Numbered from the stretch's first letter, positions 16,568 to 24,665 are shown. The stretch is DNA of 64,000 nt from JACVRM01 sp963755085 (GCA_963755085.1 CAVWIN010000020.1:77006-141005); one strand, 5' to 3'. Numbers and translations are program-made. The notes: generated by a model from the letters alone, not told the origin.

Positions 16568-16759
16568 ATGGCGACGAGGAACGCCCAGACGCAGGCAAAG
16601 CGAGCACGGGAGCTCGCCCTGCGCGAAAAGCGCGAACGCAAGCGTGAGAAGAAGGAAGCACGGCGCGCCGGCGTCGAAGACCCGGACGGGCTCGTGGAAG
16701 CCGCCGAGGACCCGGATGCCATTGCCGTCGAGGGAGCGCCGGCCGATCCGGCCGAGTGA
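16568..16759 (+). CDS. Small highly charged hypothetical protein
   Basis: 63 aa. N-terminal half is a strongly basic helix (RELALREKRERKREKKEARR); C-terminal third is acidic (VEAAEDPDAIAVEG). CAGGAGG lies 5 nt before the ATG. No domain recognised; the helix could bind nucleic acid. Lies between the cold-shock gene and an L,D-transpeptidase gene. Confidence 0.65.
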   Translation: MATRNAQTQAKRARELALREKRERKREKKEARRAGVEDPDGLVEAAEDPDAIAVEGAPADPAE

Positions 16760-16791
16760 CCTGATGCCGCCTACCCTGTGGCGGAGCATTC

Positions 16792-18408
16792 GTGACCGTC
16801 TCGCCGCCGCTACAGATCCGCACCAGAAGACCGCCGCCTAGGAAGCGCTCGCACCGCGGCCGCTGGATTGCCCTCGCGGTCGTGGTCCTGGTGCCGGTGG
16901 CCGCGGCTGCGGTCGTCTGGGCGTTCTCGGGCGCCAGCCTTGCGGCCGACCGCTCTGCACTCGGCCGCGTCGAGCTGCAGCCCTTTGCCGGCCGGCTCGT
17001 CAGCGTCCGTGCCCTGGCGGCGAACGGTCGCGTGATCCCGCTCACCGTCTCGCATGGACGGATAACCCCACGGAGGCGGATCGCGCCCGGCGAGCGGATC
17101 ACCCTGTCCGTCGTCGTCCGGCGGCCCGGATGGGCGAGCTGGGCACTTGGCGCCGAGCGGCGCGAAACGCTGACGGTCGAGGCGCCGACCGCGCACGTGG
17201 CCGACCGCTGGGTGACGGTTACACGGGACGGGCACGCGCAGGTGCGATTCGACACGCCGATCGACCGCGTGTCCCTCCCGCGCGCCGCGGTGGCCGGCCG
17301 GACGGTGACGCTGCCGACGAAAACGGCAGCGGGCGCGATCGAAGTCGCAGCGGCGGCGCGGCCGTGGGAGACCCTCGGCGCGCCCGTGCGCATCACCTGG
17401 TTCCCGCGGGCCAACCACCCGGTCGTCCTCGCCGCGCCCGGGCCGAACGCGCGCGCCAACCCGCTCGCCCCGATCCGGCTCACCTTCTCGAAGCCGGTCT
17501 CGCGGGTGCTCCGCGGGAAGGAGCCGACGCTCGTGCCGTCAGTGCCCGGCCGCTGGACGACCCCGGACGACCACACGCTCCTCTTCCAGCCCGGCGGCAA
17601 CGGCGCGCCCTTCAACTCCGACCTCGCCGTCCGCTTCCCGTCGGCGGTCGCGGTCATGGGCGCCCACAGCGCGGCGCACGTCACGAAGAGCTTCCACCTG
17701 ACGGTCGCGCCTGCGTCCTTCCTGCGCCTGCAGCAGCTGCTCGCACAGGAGGGCTACCTGCCGCTCGACTGGACGCCGGCGGCGCCCGGCGCGCCACAGA
17801 CGATGCGCACCCAGCTCGCCGCCGCGGTCGACCCGCCTGATGGTCATTTCGCGTGGCGATACCCGCAGACACCGCACGAGCTCCAGGCGCAGTGGAAGAC
17901 GGGTGAGCCGAACGAGATCACTCGGGGCGCCGTGATGATGTTCCAGGACGAGCACCACCTCGTCGTCGACGGGATCGCCGGCCCGAAGGTGTGGCACACG
18001 GCGCTCGCCGACGCCGTCGCCGGCAAGCGCCGAACCGACGGCTACAGCTACGTCTACGTCCATCGGAACCTGCCGCAGCTCCTGACGCTCTGGCACAACG
18101 GCCAGACCGTGCTGACGTCGCCCGGCAACACCGGCGTCCCTGCCGCACCGACCGCGCTCGGCACGTTTCCGGTCTTCGAGCACATCCCGGTCGGGACGAT
18201 GAGCGGGAACAACCCCGACGGGTCGCATTACAACGACCCCGGGATCCGCTGGATCAGCTACTTCCACGGCGGCGAAGCCCTGCACGCGTTCACCCGCGCG
18301 TCGTTCGGGACGCCGCAGAGCCTCGGCTGCGTCGAGCTTCCGCTCGACACCGCGGCGAAGGTCTGGCCCTACACCCCGATCGGGACGCTGGTCACGATCG
18401 AGGACTAG
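16792..18408 (+). CDS. L,D-transpeptidase with Ig-like and peptidoglycan-binding-like regions
   Basis: 538-aa cell-wall enzyme making 3-3 peptidoglycan crosslinks or anchoring proteins. GTG start at 16792. One N-terminal membrane anchor (WIALAVVVLVPVAAAAVVWAF, about 30-50), an Ig-like beta region (about 55-310) with NPLAPIRLTFSKPVSRVL, a peptidoglycan-binding-like segment (EITRGAVMMFQDEHHLVVDG), and a C-terminal YkuD domain. The catalytic motif reads HAFTRASFGTPQSLGCVELP with Cys at about 513; the usual SHGC is SLGC. Confidence 0.92.
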   Translation: MTVSPPLQIRTRRPPPRKRSHRGRWIALAVVVLVPVAAAAVVWAFSGASLAADRSALGRVELQPFAGRLVSVRALAANGRVIPLTVSHGRITPRRRIAPGERITLSVVVRRPGWASWALGAERRETLTVEAPTAHVADRWVTVTRDGHAQVRFDTPIDRVSLPRAAVAGRTVTLPTKTAAGAIEVAAAARPWETLGAPVRITWFPRANHPVVLAAPGPNARANPLAPIRLTFSKPVSRVLRGKEPTLVPSVPGRWTTPDDHTLLFQPGGNGAPFNSDLAVRFPSAVAVMGAHSAAHVTKSFHLTVAPASFLRLQQLLAQEGYLPLDWTPAAPGAPQTMRTQLAAAVDPPDGHFAWRYPQTPHELQAQWKTGEPNEITRGAVMMFQDEHHLVVDGIAGPKVWHTALADAVAGKRRTDGYSYVYVHRNLPQLLTLWHNGQTVLTSPGNTGVPAAPTALGTFPVFEHIPVGTMSGNNPDGSHYNDPGIRWISYFHGGEALHAFTRASFGTPQSLGCVELPLDTAAKVWPYTPIGTLVTIED

Positions 18409-18623
18409 CTCGGGTCGCGCGTCGTACCACGCGCTGACCGCGCGCTGCCGCGGCGCCCGCCCGCGCGGTCGGGCCCGCCACGACCCGGATCACGCGGCGG
18501 CCCCGGTCTCAGGTGCCACCGTGCCCACCCGCGCGGCTCACCCTCCTCGCGGTTCCGCTCGTTGCGAACGACCCACACGATCACGACGATCACCCAGACC
18601 AGCGCGAACGGGAAGAGGACCAC
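18405..18623 (-). CDS. Small single-pass membrane protein
   Basis: 72 aa: one N-terminal helix (FPFALVWVIVVIVWVV) followed by a charged, Arg/Gly/Pro-rich cytoplasmic tail (RNERNREEGEPRGWARWHL). It overlaps the convergent transpeptidase stop by 4 bp. The helix-plus-charged-tail layout is typical of real small membrane proteins, though base composition alone could also leave the frame open. Confidence 0.5.
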   Translation of the reverse strand: MVLFPFALVWVIVVIVWVVRNERNREEGEPRGWARWHLRPGPPRDPGRGGPDRAGGRRGSARSARGTTRDPS

Positions 18624-18733
18624 GATTCGAGGGTAGCGCAGGTAACTCGCCGCCAGAGGACATCGAGGGCCGGGCGGAACTGCAGCAGAAGAGTAGGTTC
18701 GGGGCCAGGGGTCCTGGCCGAAAGGAGGCGGCG

Positions 18734-19171
18734 GTGACCGAGGGGAAGCAAGTTCTGCAGCAGGCGATCGAACGCTGGAACGCGGCCGACCGGGACGGGT
18801 GGGCCGCCCTCTACACCGACGATGTGGTCTACGAGGCGCCTGGCGGCGCCCGCATCTCGGGACTGTCGGATCTGAAGGAGCAGTACTTCGACGCGCTTCT
18901 GACCGCAGCTCCCGACCGTAGCAGCAAGGACGTTGTCCTCTTCGCCGAGGGCAATCACGTTGTCGAGGAGGCGCGGTATACGGGCACGCACACGGGGCCG
19001 TGGCGTAACCCGGGCGGCGCGGAGGTTCCAGCGACGGGCAAGACGCTGGACTTCCCGTTCGTTGGAGTCTTCCGGGTCGACGACGGCAAGATCTGCGCGA
19101 TCCGCATCTACTACGACCAGATCGAGGTCTTCACGCAACTCGGGCTGATGCCCGGAGCATCGTCGAGCTAG
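18734..19171 (+). CDS. SnoaL-like/NTF2-fold protein
   Basis: 145 aa, GTG start with AAAGGAGG 6 nt upstream. Typical NTF2-fold pattern: QQAIERWNAADRDGWAALYTDDVVYEAP, then HTGPWRNPGGAEVPATGKTL, VFRVDDGKICAIRIYYDQ. These cone-shaped proteins bind or isomerise hydrophobic molecules. Substrate unknown. Its 3' end meets a decayed fragment on the opposite strand. Confidence 0.87.
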   Translation: MTEGKQVLQQAIERWNAADRDGWAALYTDDVVYEAPGGARISGLSDLKEQYFDALLTAAPDRSSKDVVLFAEGNHVVEEARYTGTHTGPWRNPGGAEVPATGKTLDFPFVGVFRVDDGKICAIRIYYDQIEVFTQLGLMPGASSS

Positions 19172-19298
19172 AGAGCCGGCCGAGAGCCGAGTCCGCGTCG
19201 CCTTCCGAGATCGCCTTCGTCCACCGTTCGACGACGCGCTTGATCTCCTCGGACGGCTCCACGTCGCCGAGTGTCCTCGACCGAGTGTCCGTGTGCAA
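19170..19298 (-). pseudogene. N-terminal remnant of an NTF2/SnoaL-like gene
   Basis: On the minus strand a frame from a possible TTG at 19298 encodes LGDVEPSEEIKRVVERW then TKAISEGDADSALGRLS, the first helix of an NTF2/SnoaL-type domain. It then runs antisense into the neighbouring gene with no further family pattern. The remainder of the domain is missing, so this is probably a truncated remnant. Confidence 0.4.
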
Positions 19299-19312
19299 TG
19301 TCGGCTGGAGTC

Positions 19313-19891
19313 CTACGACCTCGGCTCGACGACCCTGGTCACGACCCAGCGGTGCTTGCCGATCTTGCGGTCACGGACGAAACCGAGTCTCTCGTACGTC
19401 GAGAGGGCGCCGTTGAAGAGGAAGCCGGCCGGCACCGAGCCGGCGTCCTCCGGGTATCCCTCGACAGTCCCCCCGCCCAGGCCCGCGATGAGGTCGACTG
19501 CGCCGGCGAGCGCCGCGGTTGCCGCGCCCTGACGCCGGTGCCCCTTCCCGGCGTAGCAACACGCGATCCGCCAGTCCGGTGGGCTCGTCTGACCCTTTTC
19601 GTACGCGGCGCGGCTCTTGATCCGGGGCACCTCGCCGGGCACGCCGAACTGGCACCACGCCACGCAGTCCTCCCCGTCGAACACAAGCGCCGCATGGGCC
19701 GTTCCCGCCCGAACACGCTCGAGCTTCCGCTCGCGGTTCACTGCCGGCGTGGTTTCCTTGTTGACCCCTTCGGGGTGGAACCCCATGCACCAGCAGCCGC
19801 CGAAGACGCCGTTGTTGCGCTCGACCAGTGCGGCGAACGCGGCCCATGTCGACTCGTCTAGAGCCTTGACCGTGTACGTCGGTTCCGTAAT
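19313..19891 (-). CDS. GNAT-family acetyltransferase with apparent ATT start
   Basis: 192 aa if begun at the ATT at 19891 (ITEPTYTVKALDESTW). Coding similarity clearly extends upstream of the first ATG (19786), through VERNNGVFGGCWCMGFHPEG, a conserved opening of this acyltransferase group. No ATG, GTG or TTG exists between the in-frame stop and ATT; one substitution would give ATG. The acetyl-CoA loop region is GKGHRRQGAATAALAG, and the C-terminal YERLGFVRDRKIGKHRWV is typical. Substrate unknown. Confidence 0.8.
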   Translation of the reverse strand: MTEPTYTVKALDESTWAAFAALVERNNGVFGGCWCMGFHPEGVNKETTPAVNRERKLERVRAGTAHAALVFDGEDCVAWCQFGVPGEVPRIKSRAAYEKGQTSPPDWRIACCYAGKGHRRQGAATAALAGAVDLIAGLGGGTVEGYPEDAGSVPAGFLFNGALSTYERLGFVRDRKIGKHRWVVTRVVEPRS

Positions 19892-19951
19892 GGGGCCCAG
19901 CCTAACCGCGGCGGGGAACTTGCCAGGCGGGGGGCACTAGGATCGGCCGGC

Positions 19952-20668
19952 GTGAGCGAGGTCGTCATCGTCACCGGATCGTCCAGCGGTATCGGCCTTG
20001 CGGTTGCGGAGCGGTTCGCCGGCGACGGCGCCGCGGTGATCGTCAACTCGTCTCGCTCGGTCGAGGAGGGAGAGATGGTCGCCCGCTCGCTCCCGGAAGC
20101 CGTGTACGTGCAAGGTGACGTCTCCCGTGAGGAGGACGCGCGACGGCTGGTCGCAACCGCGCTGGAGCGGTTCGAACGGCTCGATGTCGTCGTCAACAAC
20201 GCGGGCACGACGAGACGCGTGCCGTTCGCCGACCTCGAGGGCGCCGACGATGAGTTGTGGCGACGGATCCTGGGCGTCAACCTGATGGGCCCCTGGTACC
20301 TGAGCCGTGCTGCGGTACCAGCGTTACGCGAGGCGAAGGGAGCGATCGTCAACGTGGGATCGGTCGCGGGGATCATCGCGGGTGGGAGCTCGCTGCCCTA
20401 CGCGGTCTCGAAGGCGGCGCTGCATCACCTGACGCGCACCCTTGCGCAGGCGCTGGCTCCCGACGTGCGGGTCAACGCCGTCGCACCCGGGCTGGTGGAG
20501 ACCCCGTGGACGGCCGGATGGGAGGCGAACGAGGCGATCGTCGCCCGGACACCCCTTGGTCGCGCGGCGACGCCCGCGGACATCGCGGACGTTGTCGTCT
20601 CGCTCGCTCGCACGCCGTTTGCGACGGGCCAGGTGGTCGTCGTCGACGGCGGGCTGACCCTCACGTGA
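19952..20668 (+). CDS. SDR-family oxidoreductase
   Basis: 238 aa, GTG start. TGSSSGIG cofactor loop at residues 8-15, NNAGTT, catalytic Ser in VNVGSVAG, YAVSKAALHHL, NAVAPGLVETPW and the C-terminal TGQVVVVDGG. A complete classical SDR. Divergent from the GNAT gene with about 60 bp between. Substrate unknown. Confidence 0.92.
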   Translation: MSEVVIVTGSSSGIGLAVAERFAGDGAAVIVNSSRSVEEGEMVARSLPEAVYVQGDVSREEDARRLVATALERFERLDVVVNNAGTTRRVPFADLEGADDELWRRILGVNLMGPWYLSRAAVPALREAKGAIVNVGSVAGIIAGGSSLPYAVSKAALHHLTRTLAQALAPDVRVNAVAPGLVETPWTAGWEANEAIVARTPLGRAATPADIADVVVSLARTPFATGQVVVVDGGLTLT

Positions 20669-20827
20669 GAGCAGATCTGCCGCGTCGCTCCGCCTGGCGC
20701 GTCGTGCCGCTGCGGTCGGTCAGCTCGATTGTTGCTCGCTGAGCGGGACCTGTGTCGAATCGGGCTGTCGCCGTTCGTGGAGAAGGTGGACGGTGGCCGC
20801 AGGAGTCATCCTGGCAAAGGAGGAGAC

Positions 20828-21193
20828 ATGACCGACTACCTCATCGCTTTCAACGACGAGTGGGTGCCCGACCACACGGTCGAGGAGCTGCGCGAGAAGT
20901 CCAAGGCTGTCAGGGCGTTGCGGGCAGAGATGAAGGCTGCAGGGGTCCTCATCTACACCAACGGCCTGGACGACGCTGCCCCTGTGTTCAGTGTCGATGC
21001 GTCGAGCGGCACGCCGCTGTTCACTGACGGTCCGTACGCCGAGACCAAGGAGCACCTCGGCGGCTTCGCCGTCGTGAGTGTGGCCGACGAGGAGTCGGCG
21101 CGGCTGTGGGCGGGAAAGATCGCGGTGGCCTGCGGTTGGCCGCAGGAGGTGCGACGCTTCCGAGTCCCTATGCAACTTCCAGAGATTTCGTGA
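20828..21193 (+). CDS. YCII-related (DGPF-type) domain protein
   Basis: 121 aa, ATG preceded by AAAGGAGG. Ferredoxin-like YCII fold with the family motif DGPYAETKEHLGGFAVVSV. Members are often co-encoded with ECF sigma factors, but none is present here. Function unknown. The 159 bp before it holds no other recognisable gene. Confidence 0.9.
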   Translation: MTDYLIAFNDEWVPDHTVEELREKSKAVRALRAEMKAAGVLIYTNGLDDAAPVFSVDASSGTPLFTDGPYAETKEHLGGFAVVSVADEESARLWAGKIAVACGWPQEVRRFRVPMQLPEIS

Positions 21194-21232
21194 CGAAGCC
21201 GGCACTACGTGCCGCTGCGGGTCGCGCCGACC

Positions 21233-22645
21233 CTACGCGCGCTCGAGTTTGGCGGGAAGGCGCAGGGCCGCTACGAGACCGATGAGCCCGAACGCGGCCA
21301 GGACGATCATCGCGACTGCATACGACCGCGTTCCGAGCGCGACGACCGAGACGAGGATCGTGCCGGCGATCGCGGTGCCGAACGTCGACCCCAGGTTGGA
21401 GACGCTGCGCGAGAGGCCCGAGATCTCGCCCTGCATCTCTTCGGGGAAGCTCGACTGGACGACGTTGACCGACGGGGTCAGCATCGCGCCGAGACCGAGG
21501 CCGATGAGCAGAAGTCCCGGCACGAACGCGACGACCCGCGACGAGGAATGGACGAAGGCGAGCAAGAGCCCGATCCCGCCGAGCGTGACGAGGAAGCCCG
21601 CCACGATCAGCGTCTTCTGGGCGTACTTCTTCGCGAGACGCTGCGCGGCGAACGACGAGACGAGGACACCGACGGTTGCTGCGGTGAAGACGACGCCGGT
21701 GCCGATGGCGCTGTAGCCGCGAACCTCTTGCAGGAAGACGGAGACGACGAACGAGACGCCCATGAGCAGAAGCCACTGCATGTTCTGCGTGACGAGCGCG
21801 AGGTTGCAGGTTCGGTTCCTGAACAGCCTCGTCGACAGCAGCGGCTCCTTCCCGGCACGCTCGCGCGCACGAATGTAGAGGAAGAACCCGATCAGGAAAG
21901 CGACTCCGAGCACCAGGCAAGCGACGAACAGCGCGTTGTTGGTCCCAGCCTGCAGGATCCCGAAGACCACGAAGAGCATGCCGACCCCCGACAGAACGGC
22001 CCCCACGCCGTCGAACGGACGCGTTGGGTCCGGCGGCAGGGGATCAACGAGGCGACGGCTGAGAAGCAGGATCGTCGCCACGACCAGGGCCTGGAAGATG
22101 AACGCGGCGCGCCAGCTGATTCCCGTGGTGATCACGCCGCCGATCAGCGGCCCGGCCGCGGCGCCGATGCCGCCCAGACCGCTGATCGCGCCGAACGCCC
22201 AGGCACGGGAGGTGAGATCGCTGAACCACAACGTCGCGAGGATGTACACGGGCGGGATCAACAGCGCGGTCCCCACCCCTTCGAACACCGAGTTCCCGAT
22301 GATCAGCACGCCGAGGTTCGGCGAGGCTGCACTCAGCAGGGCGCCCGCGCCGTACAGCGTGAGACCCCACATGAAGCACCGCTTCCGACCCCAGCGGTCG
22401 GTGAGCTTGCTGCAGGGGATCATCAGGATCGCCATGATCAGGAGGAAGAGGGTGATCGCGGTCTGGACGCCCTTCACGGTCGTGTCCAGGTCGTCGCTGA
22501 TATCCGTGATCATCACGTTCATGTTCGAGCCGGCGAAGCTGCAGATGAACTGAGCGAGCGCGAGCGGGAGGATCAACCTCCGCGCGGAGACACCGCCGCG
22601 ATCCGGAACCAGCGCGTCGCCGGCCGCGACGGAGTAATCGGTCAC
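21233..22645 (-). CDS. DHA2-family MFS transporter
   Basis: About 470 aa. Hydrophobic throughout, with ALAQFICSFAGSNMNVMITD in helix 1, KLTDRWGRKR (motif A), GPLIGGVITTGISWRAAF (motif C) and a long C-terminal half of alternating helices. The GTG at 22645 (VTDYSVAAGD) is preferred to the ATG at 22723, which would add an unusual Arg-rich leader. Probably exports a toxic small molecule; substrate unknown. Confidence 0.88.
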   Translation of the reverse strand: MTDYSVAAGDALVPDRGGVSARRLILPLALAQFICSFAGSNMNVMITDISDDLDTTVKGVQTAITLFLLIMAILMIPCSKLTDRWGRKRCFMWGLTLYGAGALLSAASPNLGVLIIGNSVFEGVGTALLIPPVYILATLWFSDLTSRAWAFGAISGLGGIGAAAGPLIGGVITTGISWRAAFIFQALVVATILLLSRRLVDPLPPDPTRPFDGVGAVLSGVGMLFVVFGILQAGTNNALFVACLVLGVAFLIGFFLYIRARERAGKEPLLSTRLFRNRTCNLALVTQNMQWLLLMGVSFVVSVFLQEVRGYSAIGTGVVFTAATVGVLVSSFAAQRLAKKYAQKTLIVAGFLVTLGGIGLLLAFVHSSSRVVAFVPGLLLIGLGLGAMLTPSVNVVQSSFPEEMQGEISGLSRSVSNLGSTFGTAIAGTILVSVVALGTRSYAVAMIVLAAFGLIGLVAALRLPAKLERA

Positions 22646-22804
22646 GACGTGTCGCTCTGTTCGCCGACGACGGAGGCCCGGCCGGTCAGTTCGACGACCA
22701 TTGGACGAAACGTATCCGACCAAACGCGCCGCCTACGGAACGCGGCCCTGCTCGAAGCTATTTCGGAAGTCCGGTAGCGGTTGTGGCTGGTTGACGACGT
22801 CGAG

Positions 22805-22990
22805 TTAAGGGCGCGGGGTCACGGTTCGGATCCCGGCGGTCGCCATCGCCGAGAGAAGGCGCTCGTCATATGCAACGACCGCGCCAAGGGCCTCCCCGAG
22901 ACGCGCATGCGACATGGATCGCGTCGTGCGATCGCAACTCGACCGGGTCGACACCGGCGGCATGACGGGATCTCGATCCGGTAGCGGTTC
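22805..22990 (-). pseudogene. PIN-domain toxin (VapC-like) C-terminal remnant, frameshifted
   Basis: Two adjacent minus-strand frames rebuild the end of a PIN domain: AAGVDPVELRSHDAIHVA (the conserved D-A-I-H helix) and, one frame over, ARLGEALGAVVAYDERLLSA followed by TAGIRTVTPRP and a stop at 22805. The junction lies near 22900-22910. The N-terminal half with the first catalytic acidic residues is missing, and no VapB antitoxin is adjacent. Confidence 0.65.
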
Positions 22991-23178
22991 GGTTGCTTGT
23001 CAGCCTCATGCCCCGCCCTTACCCGGGCGCTTCGTAGTCCACTCGGCAGGACTTACGACCGGAGCGGTCGATCAACTCAGGTCAGCCGTCCGGGACCGCT
23101 TCACCGAGATGGCGCGCCGAGAGACATGGCCGAATCGGCGGCTTGCGGGGGACCGCGCCCAGCGCTGATGCTCTTGTC
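22991..23178. other. Gene-free stretch with a decayed VOC-like tail
   Basis: No intact gene was recognised. On the minus strand around 23045-23105 the bases encode ELIDRSGR, matching the C-terminus of the VOC gene at 23471; the preceding bases resemble DPDG but are frameshifted. This suggests an eroded VOC copy. The 17-bp CGACCGGAGCGGTCGAT is shared with 23475-23491. Confidence 0.4.
23056..23072. repeat. 17-bp direct repeat, copy A
   Basis: CGACCGGAGCGGTCGAT, identical to 23475-23491. Contains the inverted repeat CGACCG-GAG-CGGTCG. Copy B encodes the IDRSGR end of the VOC protein, so copy A is best explained as the remnant of a related gene tail. Confidence 0.7.
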
Positions 23179-23313
23179 ATGCCCGAACCGATGATCGAAC
23201 GCGCCGAGGTCATTGCCCTACTCTTCAACGTGAGCGACATCGTCGCGGCGCTGGAACGGATTGAACGACTGCTGGAAGAGGACGATGGCGAAGAAGAAGC
23301 TGACGAAGGCTGA
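23179..23313 (+). CDS. Acidic micro-protein (44 aa), overlapping pair member 1
   Basis: ATG at 23179, stop TGA at 23311-23313. The protein opens MPEPMIERAEVIALLFNVSD, has an amphipathic helix (IVAALERIERLLEE), then a strongly acidic tail (DDGEEEADEG). The last 29 bp overlap the next micro-gene in another frame. The hydrophobic/charged spacing looks selected rather than random. No domain assigned. Confidence 0.5.
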   Translation: MPEPMIERAEVIALLFNVSDIVAALERIERLLEEDDGEEEADEG

Positions 23314-23425
23314 GCGAGCCGAATGGGAAGCGCAACGCGCGCAGATGCGAAGGAACGCTGAGCGGACGCGCGAGCTCGCGGAGCGCGCGCAAGCGAAACT
23401 GGAAACAGAGGGCCGCAGCCGGTAA
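23285..23425 (+). CDS. Basic micro-protein (46 aa), overlapping pair member 2
   Basis: ATG at 23285 inside the acidic micro-gene, stop at 23423-23425. The protein is a continuous basic, highly charged helix (MAKKKLTKAERAEWEAQRAQ, then RTRELAERAQAKLETEG). The opposite charge of its partner's tail suggests the two could bind each other; that is inference. Resembles the charged protein at 16568 only in style. Confidence 0.5.
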   Translation: MAKKKLTKAERAEWEAQRAQMRRNAERTRELAERAQAKLETEGRSR

Positions 23426-23470
23426 CGGACAGCGAGCCTGCGGCGAAAAAGCGTCTCGCTTTGCCAGTGC

Positions 23471-23863
23471 CTATCGACCGGAGCGGTCGATGAGTTCGAT
23501 CCGATACCCGTCCGGATCGTTGACGAAGCAGAGCCGCGATCCCCCCTCGCGGACGCGGTACGGCTCCCGCTCCGGTGTGATGCCCTGGCCGGCCAGCTGC
23601 TCGAGCGACGCGTCCAGGTCGTCGACGGCCAGCGCGATGTGACCGTAGGCGGTGCCGAGCTCGTACGTGCGGCCGTCGCGGTTGTACGTCAGCTCGAGCA
23701 CGTTCTCGTCGTCGCCGAGCGAGTAGAAGTAGTTCGTCGCCTCGACCTCGCCGTTCCGGACGATGTCCATGTCGCGGCTGAAGCTGAAGCCGAGCGCCTC
23801 GTAGAAGCGCCGGCTCGCCTCGGGATCGGTGATGCGCACCATCGTGTGGAGGAAGCTCGCCAT
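23471..23863 (-). CDS. VOC-family (glyoxalase I-like) protein
   Basis: 130 aa with the paired beta-alpha-beta-beta-beta modules: FLHTMVRITDPEASRRFYEAL opens the first, YGHIALAVDDLDASLEQL the second, and FVNDPDGYRIELIDRSG closes it. Metal ligands His near the N-terminus, the Glu of VLELTYN, the His of GHIALAV and the C-terminal Glu in RIEL are consistent with a glyoxalase I-type lyase. The start ATG at 23863 is the family N-terminus. Confidence 0.92.
   Translation of the reverse strand: MASFLHTMVRITDPEASRRFYEALGFSFSRDMDIVRNGEVEATNYFYSLGDDENVLELTYNRDGRTYELGTAYGHIALAVDDLDASLEQLAGQGITPEREPYRVREGGSRLCFVNDPDGYRIELIDRSGR
23475..23491. repeat. 17-bp direct repeat, copy B (inside VOC gene 3' end)
   Basis: Identical to 23056-23072; here it is the coding sequence for the last residues of the VOC protein. 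Confidence 0.7.
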
Positions 23864-23925
23864 GGCGGCATCCTGCCAGCCGCGCCGCAGCCCGGCGTGG
23901 GCAACGGCGCGGCTGGTTGCGATGA

Positions 23926-24354
23926 CTACGTGACGCGCAGCCCCTGGAGCACCGCGTCCACGCGCTCGAAGCCCGCTTCGGCTCCGGCCTCGACGCCGTA
24001 CTGCATCGTCGTGTCGCGCTGCTCGGTCGTGGCGAAGTGCATCGTCTGTATGAGCTTCGTCTGACCACCGACGTCCTCGAACTCGAGCGTCTGCAGGTGA
24101 TCCTGGAAGGTCTGCACGAGGCGACCCGGCGGCTCGACCTCGCGGTACTCGCCCTCGACCTGGCCGTACGCGGTGCGGAAGCGCCAGCGACCCCCGGGCC
24201 GTACATCCATCTCCTCGACGACCGTGCCGTCGCCCCACCACTCGGGGATCAGCGCCGGATCCGTCCAGACGCTGAAGACGTGCTCGCGTGGGGCGTCGAA
24301 TACGCGCTCCACGCGGATCTCGAGCTCGTTCGGGGTCGTTACCTGCGTCTTCAT
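23926..24354 (-). CDS. SRPBCC-domain protein (AHSA1-like), ArsR partner, pair 3
   Basis: 142 aa: IRVERVFDAPREHVFSVWTD, PEWWGDGTVVEEMDVRPGG, WRFRTAYGQVEGEYREVEPP, C-terminal YGVEAGAEAGFERVDAVLQ. Intact, unlike pair 2. The ATG overlaps the ArsR stop by 4 bp. Ligand unknown. Confidence 0.92.
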   Translation of the reverse strand: MKTQVTTPNELEIRVERVFDAPREHVFSVWTDPALIPEWWGDGTVVEEMDVRPGGRWRFRTAYGQVEGEYREVEPPGRLVQTFQDHLQTLEFEDVGGQTKLIQTMHFATTEQRDTTMQYGVEAGAEAGFERVDAVLQGLRVT

Positions 24355-24653
24355 CGTTCTCCTTTCGTGCGTTCGACGACATGCGCGAAGCGGTCGAGCC
24401 GCTCCAGCCACGCGGTGATTCCCTCGAAGGCGTAGGGCGCAAGCGTGCAGCGGCGCGCACGGCCGACCTTCTCCGTGAGGACAAGGCCGGCGCCCTCGAG
24501 GACGAGGACATGCTTCTTCATCCCGGTCAACGACATGTCGAACGGCTTTGCGAGCTCGCTGATCGTCGCCGGGCCGAGACCGAGCCGCTCGAGCACGGCA
24601 CGTCGCGTCGGGTCGGCGAGAGCTGCAAACGCCTTGTCCTCATACTGAACCAT
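24351..24653 (-). CDS. ArsR-family winged-helix regulator, pair 3
   Basis: 100 aa: FAALADPTRRAVLERLGLGP opening, ISELAKPFDMSLTGMKKHVL recognition region, VGRARRCTLAPYAFEGITAW. The start ATG at 24653 lies within a 24-bp palindrome, a strong sign of autorepression. The upstream in-frame extension to 24983 has no family similarity and was excluded. Confidence 0.93.
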   Translation of the reverse strand: MVQYEDKAFAALADPTRRAVLERLGLGPATISELAKPFDMSLTGMKKHVLVLEGAGLVLTEKVGRARRCTLAPYAFEGITAWLERLDRFAHVVERTKGER

Positions 24654-24665
24654 TCGGTTCAGTAT
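24642..24665. promoter_or_regulatory. Operator for ArsR-SRPBCC pair 3
   Basis: ATACTGAACC-ATTC-GGTTCAGTAT, perfect 10-bp arms, spanning the ArsR start codon (CAT at 24651-24653). Also contains AT-rich ends that could serve as a promoter -10. Best-preserved of the three ArsR operators. Confidence 0.8.
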
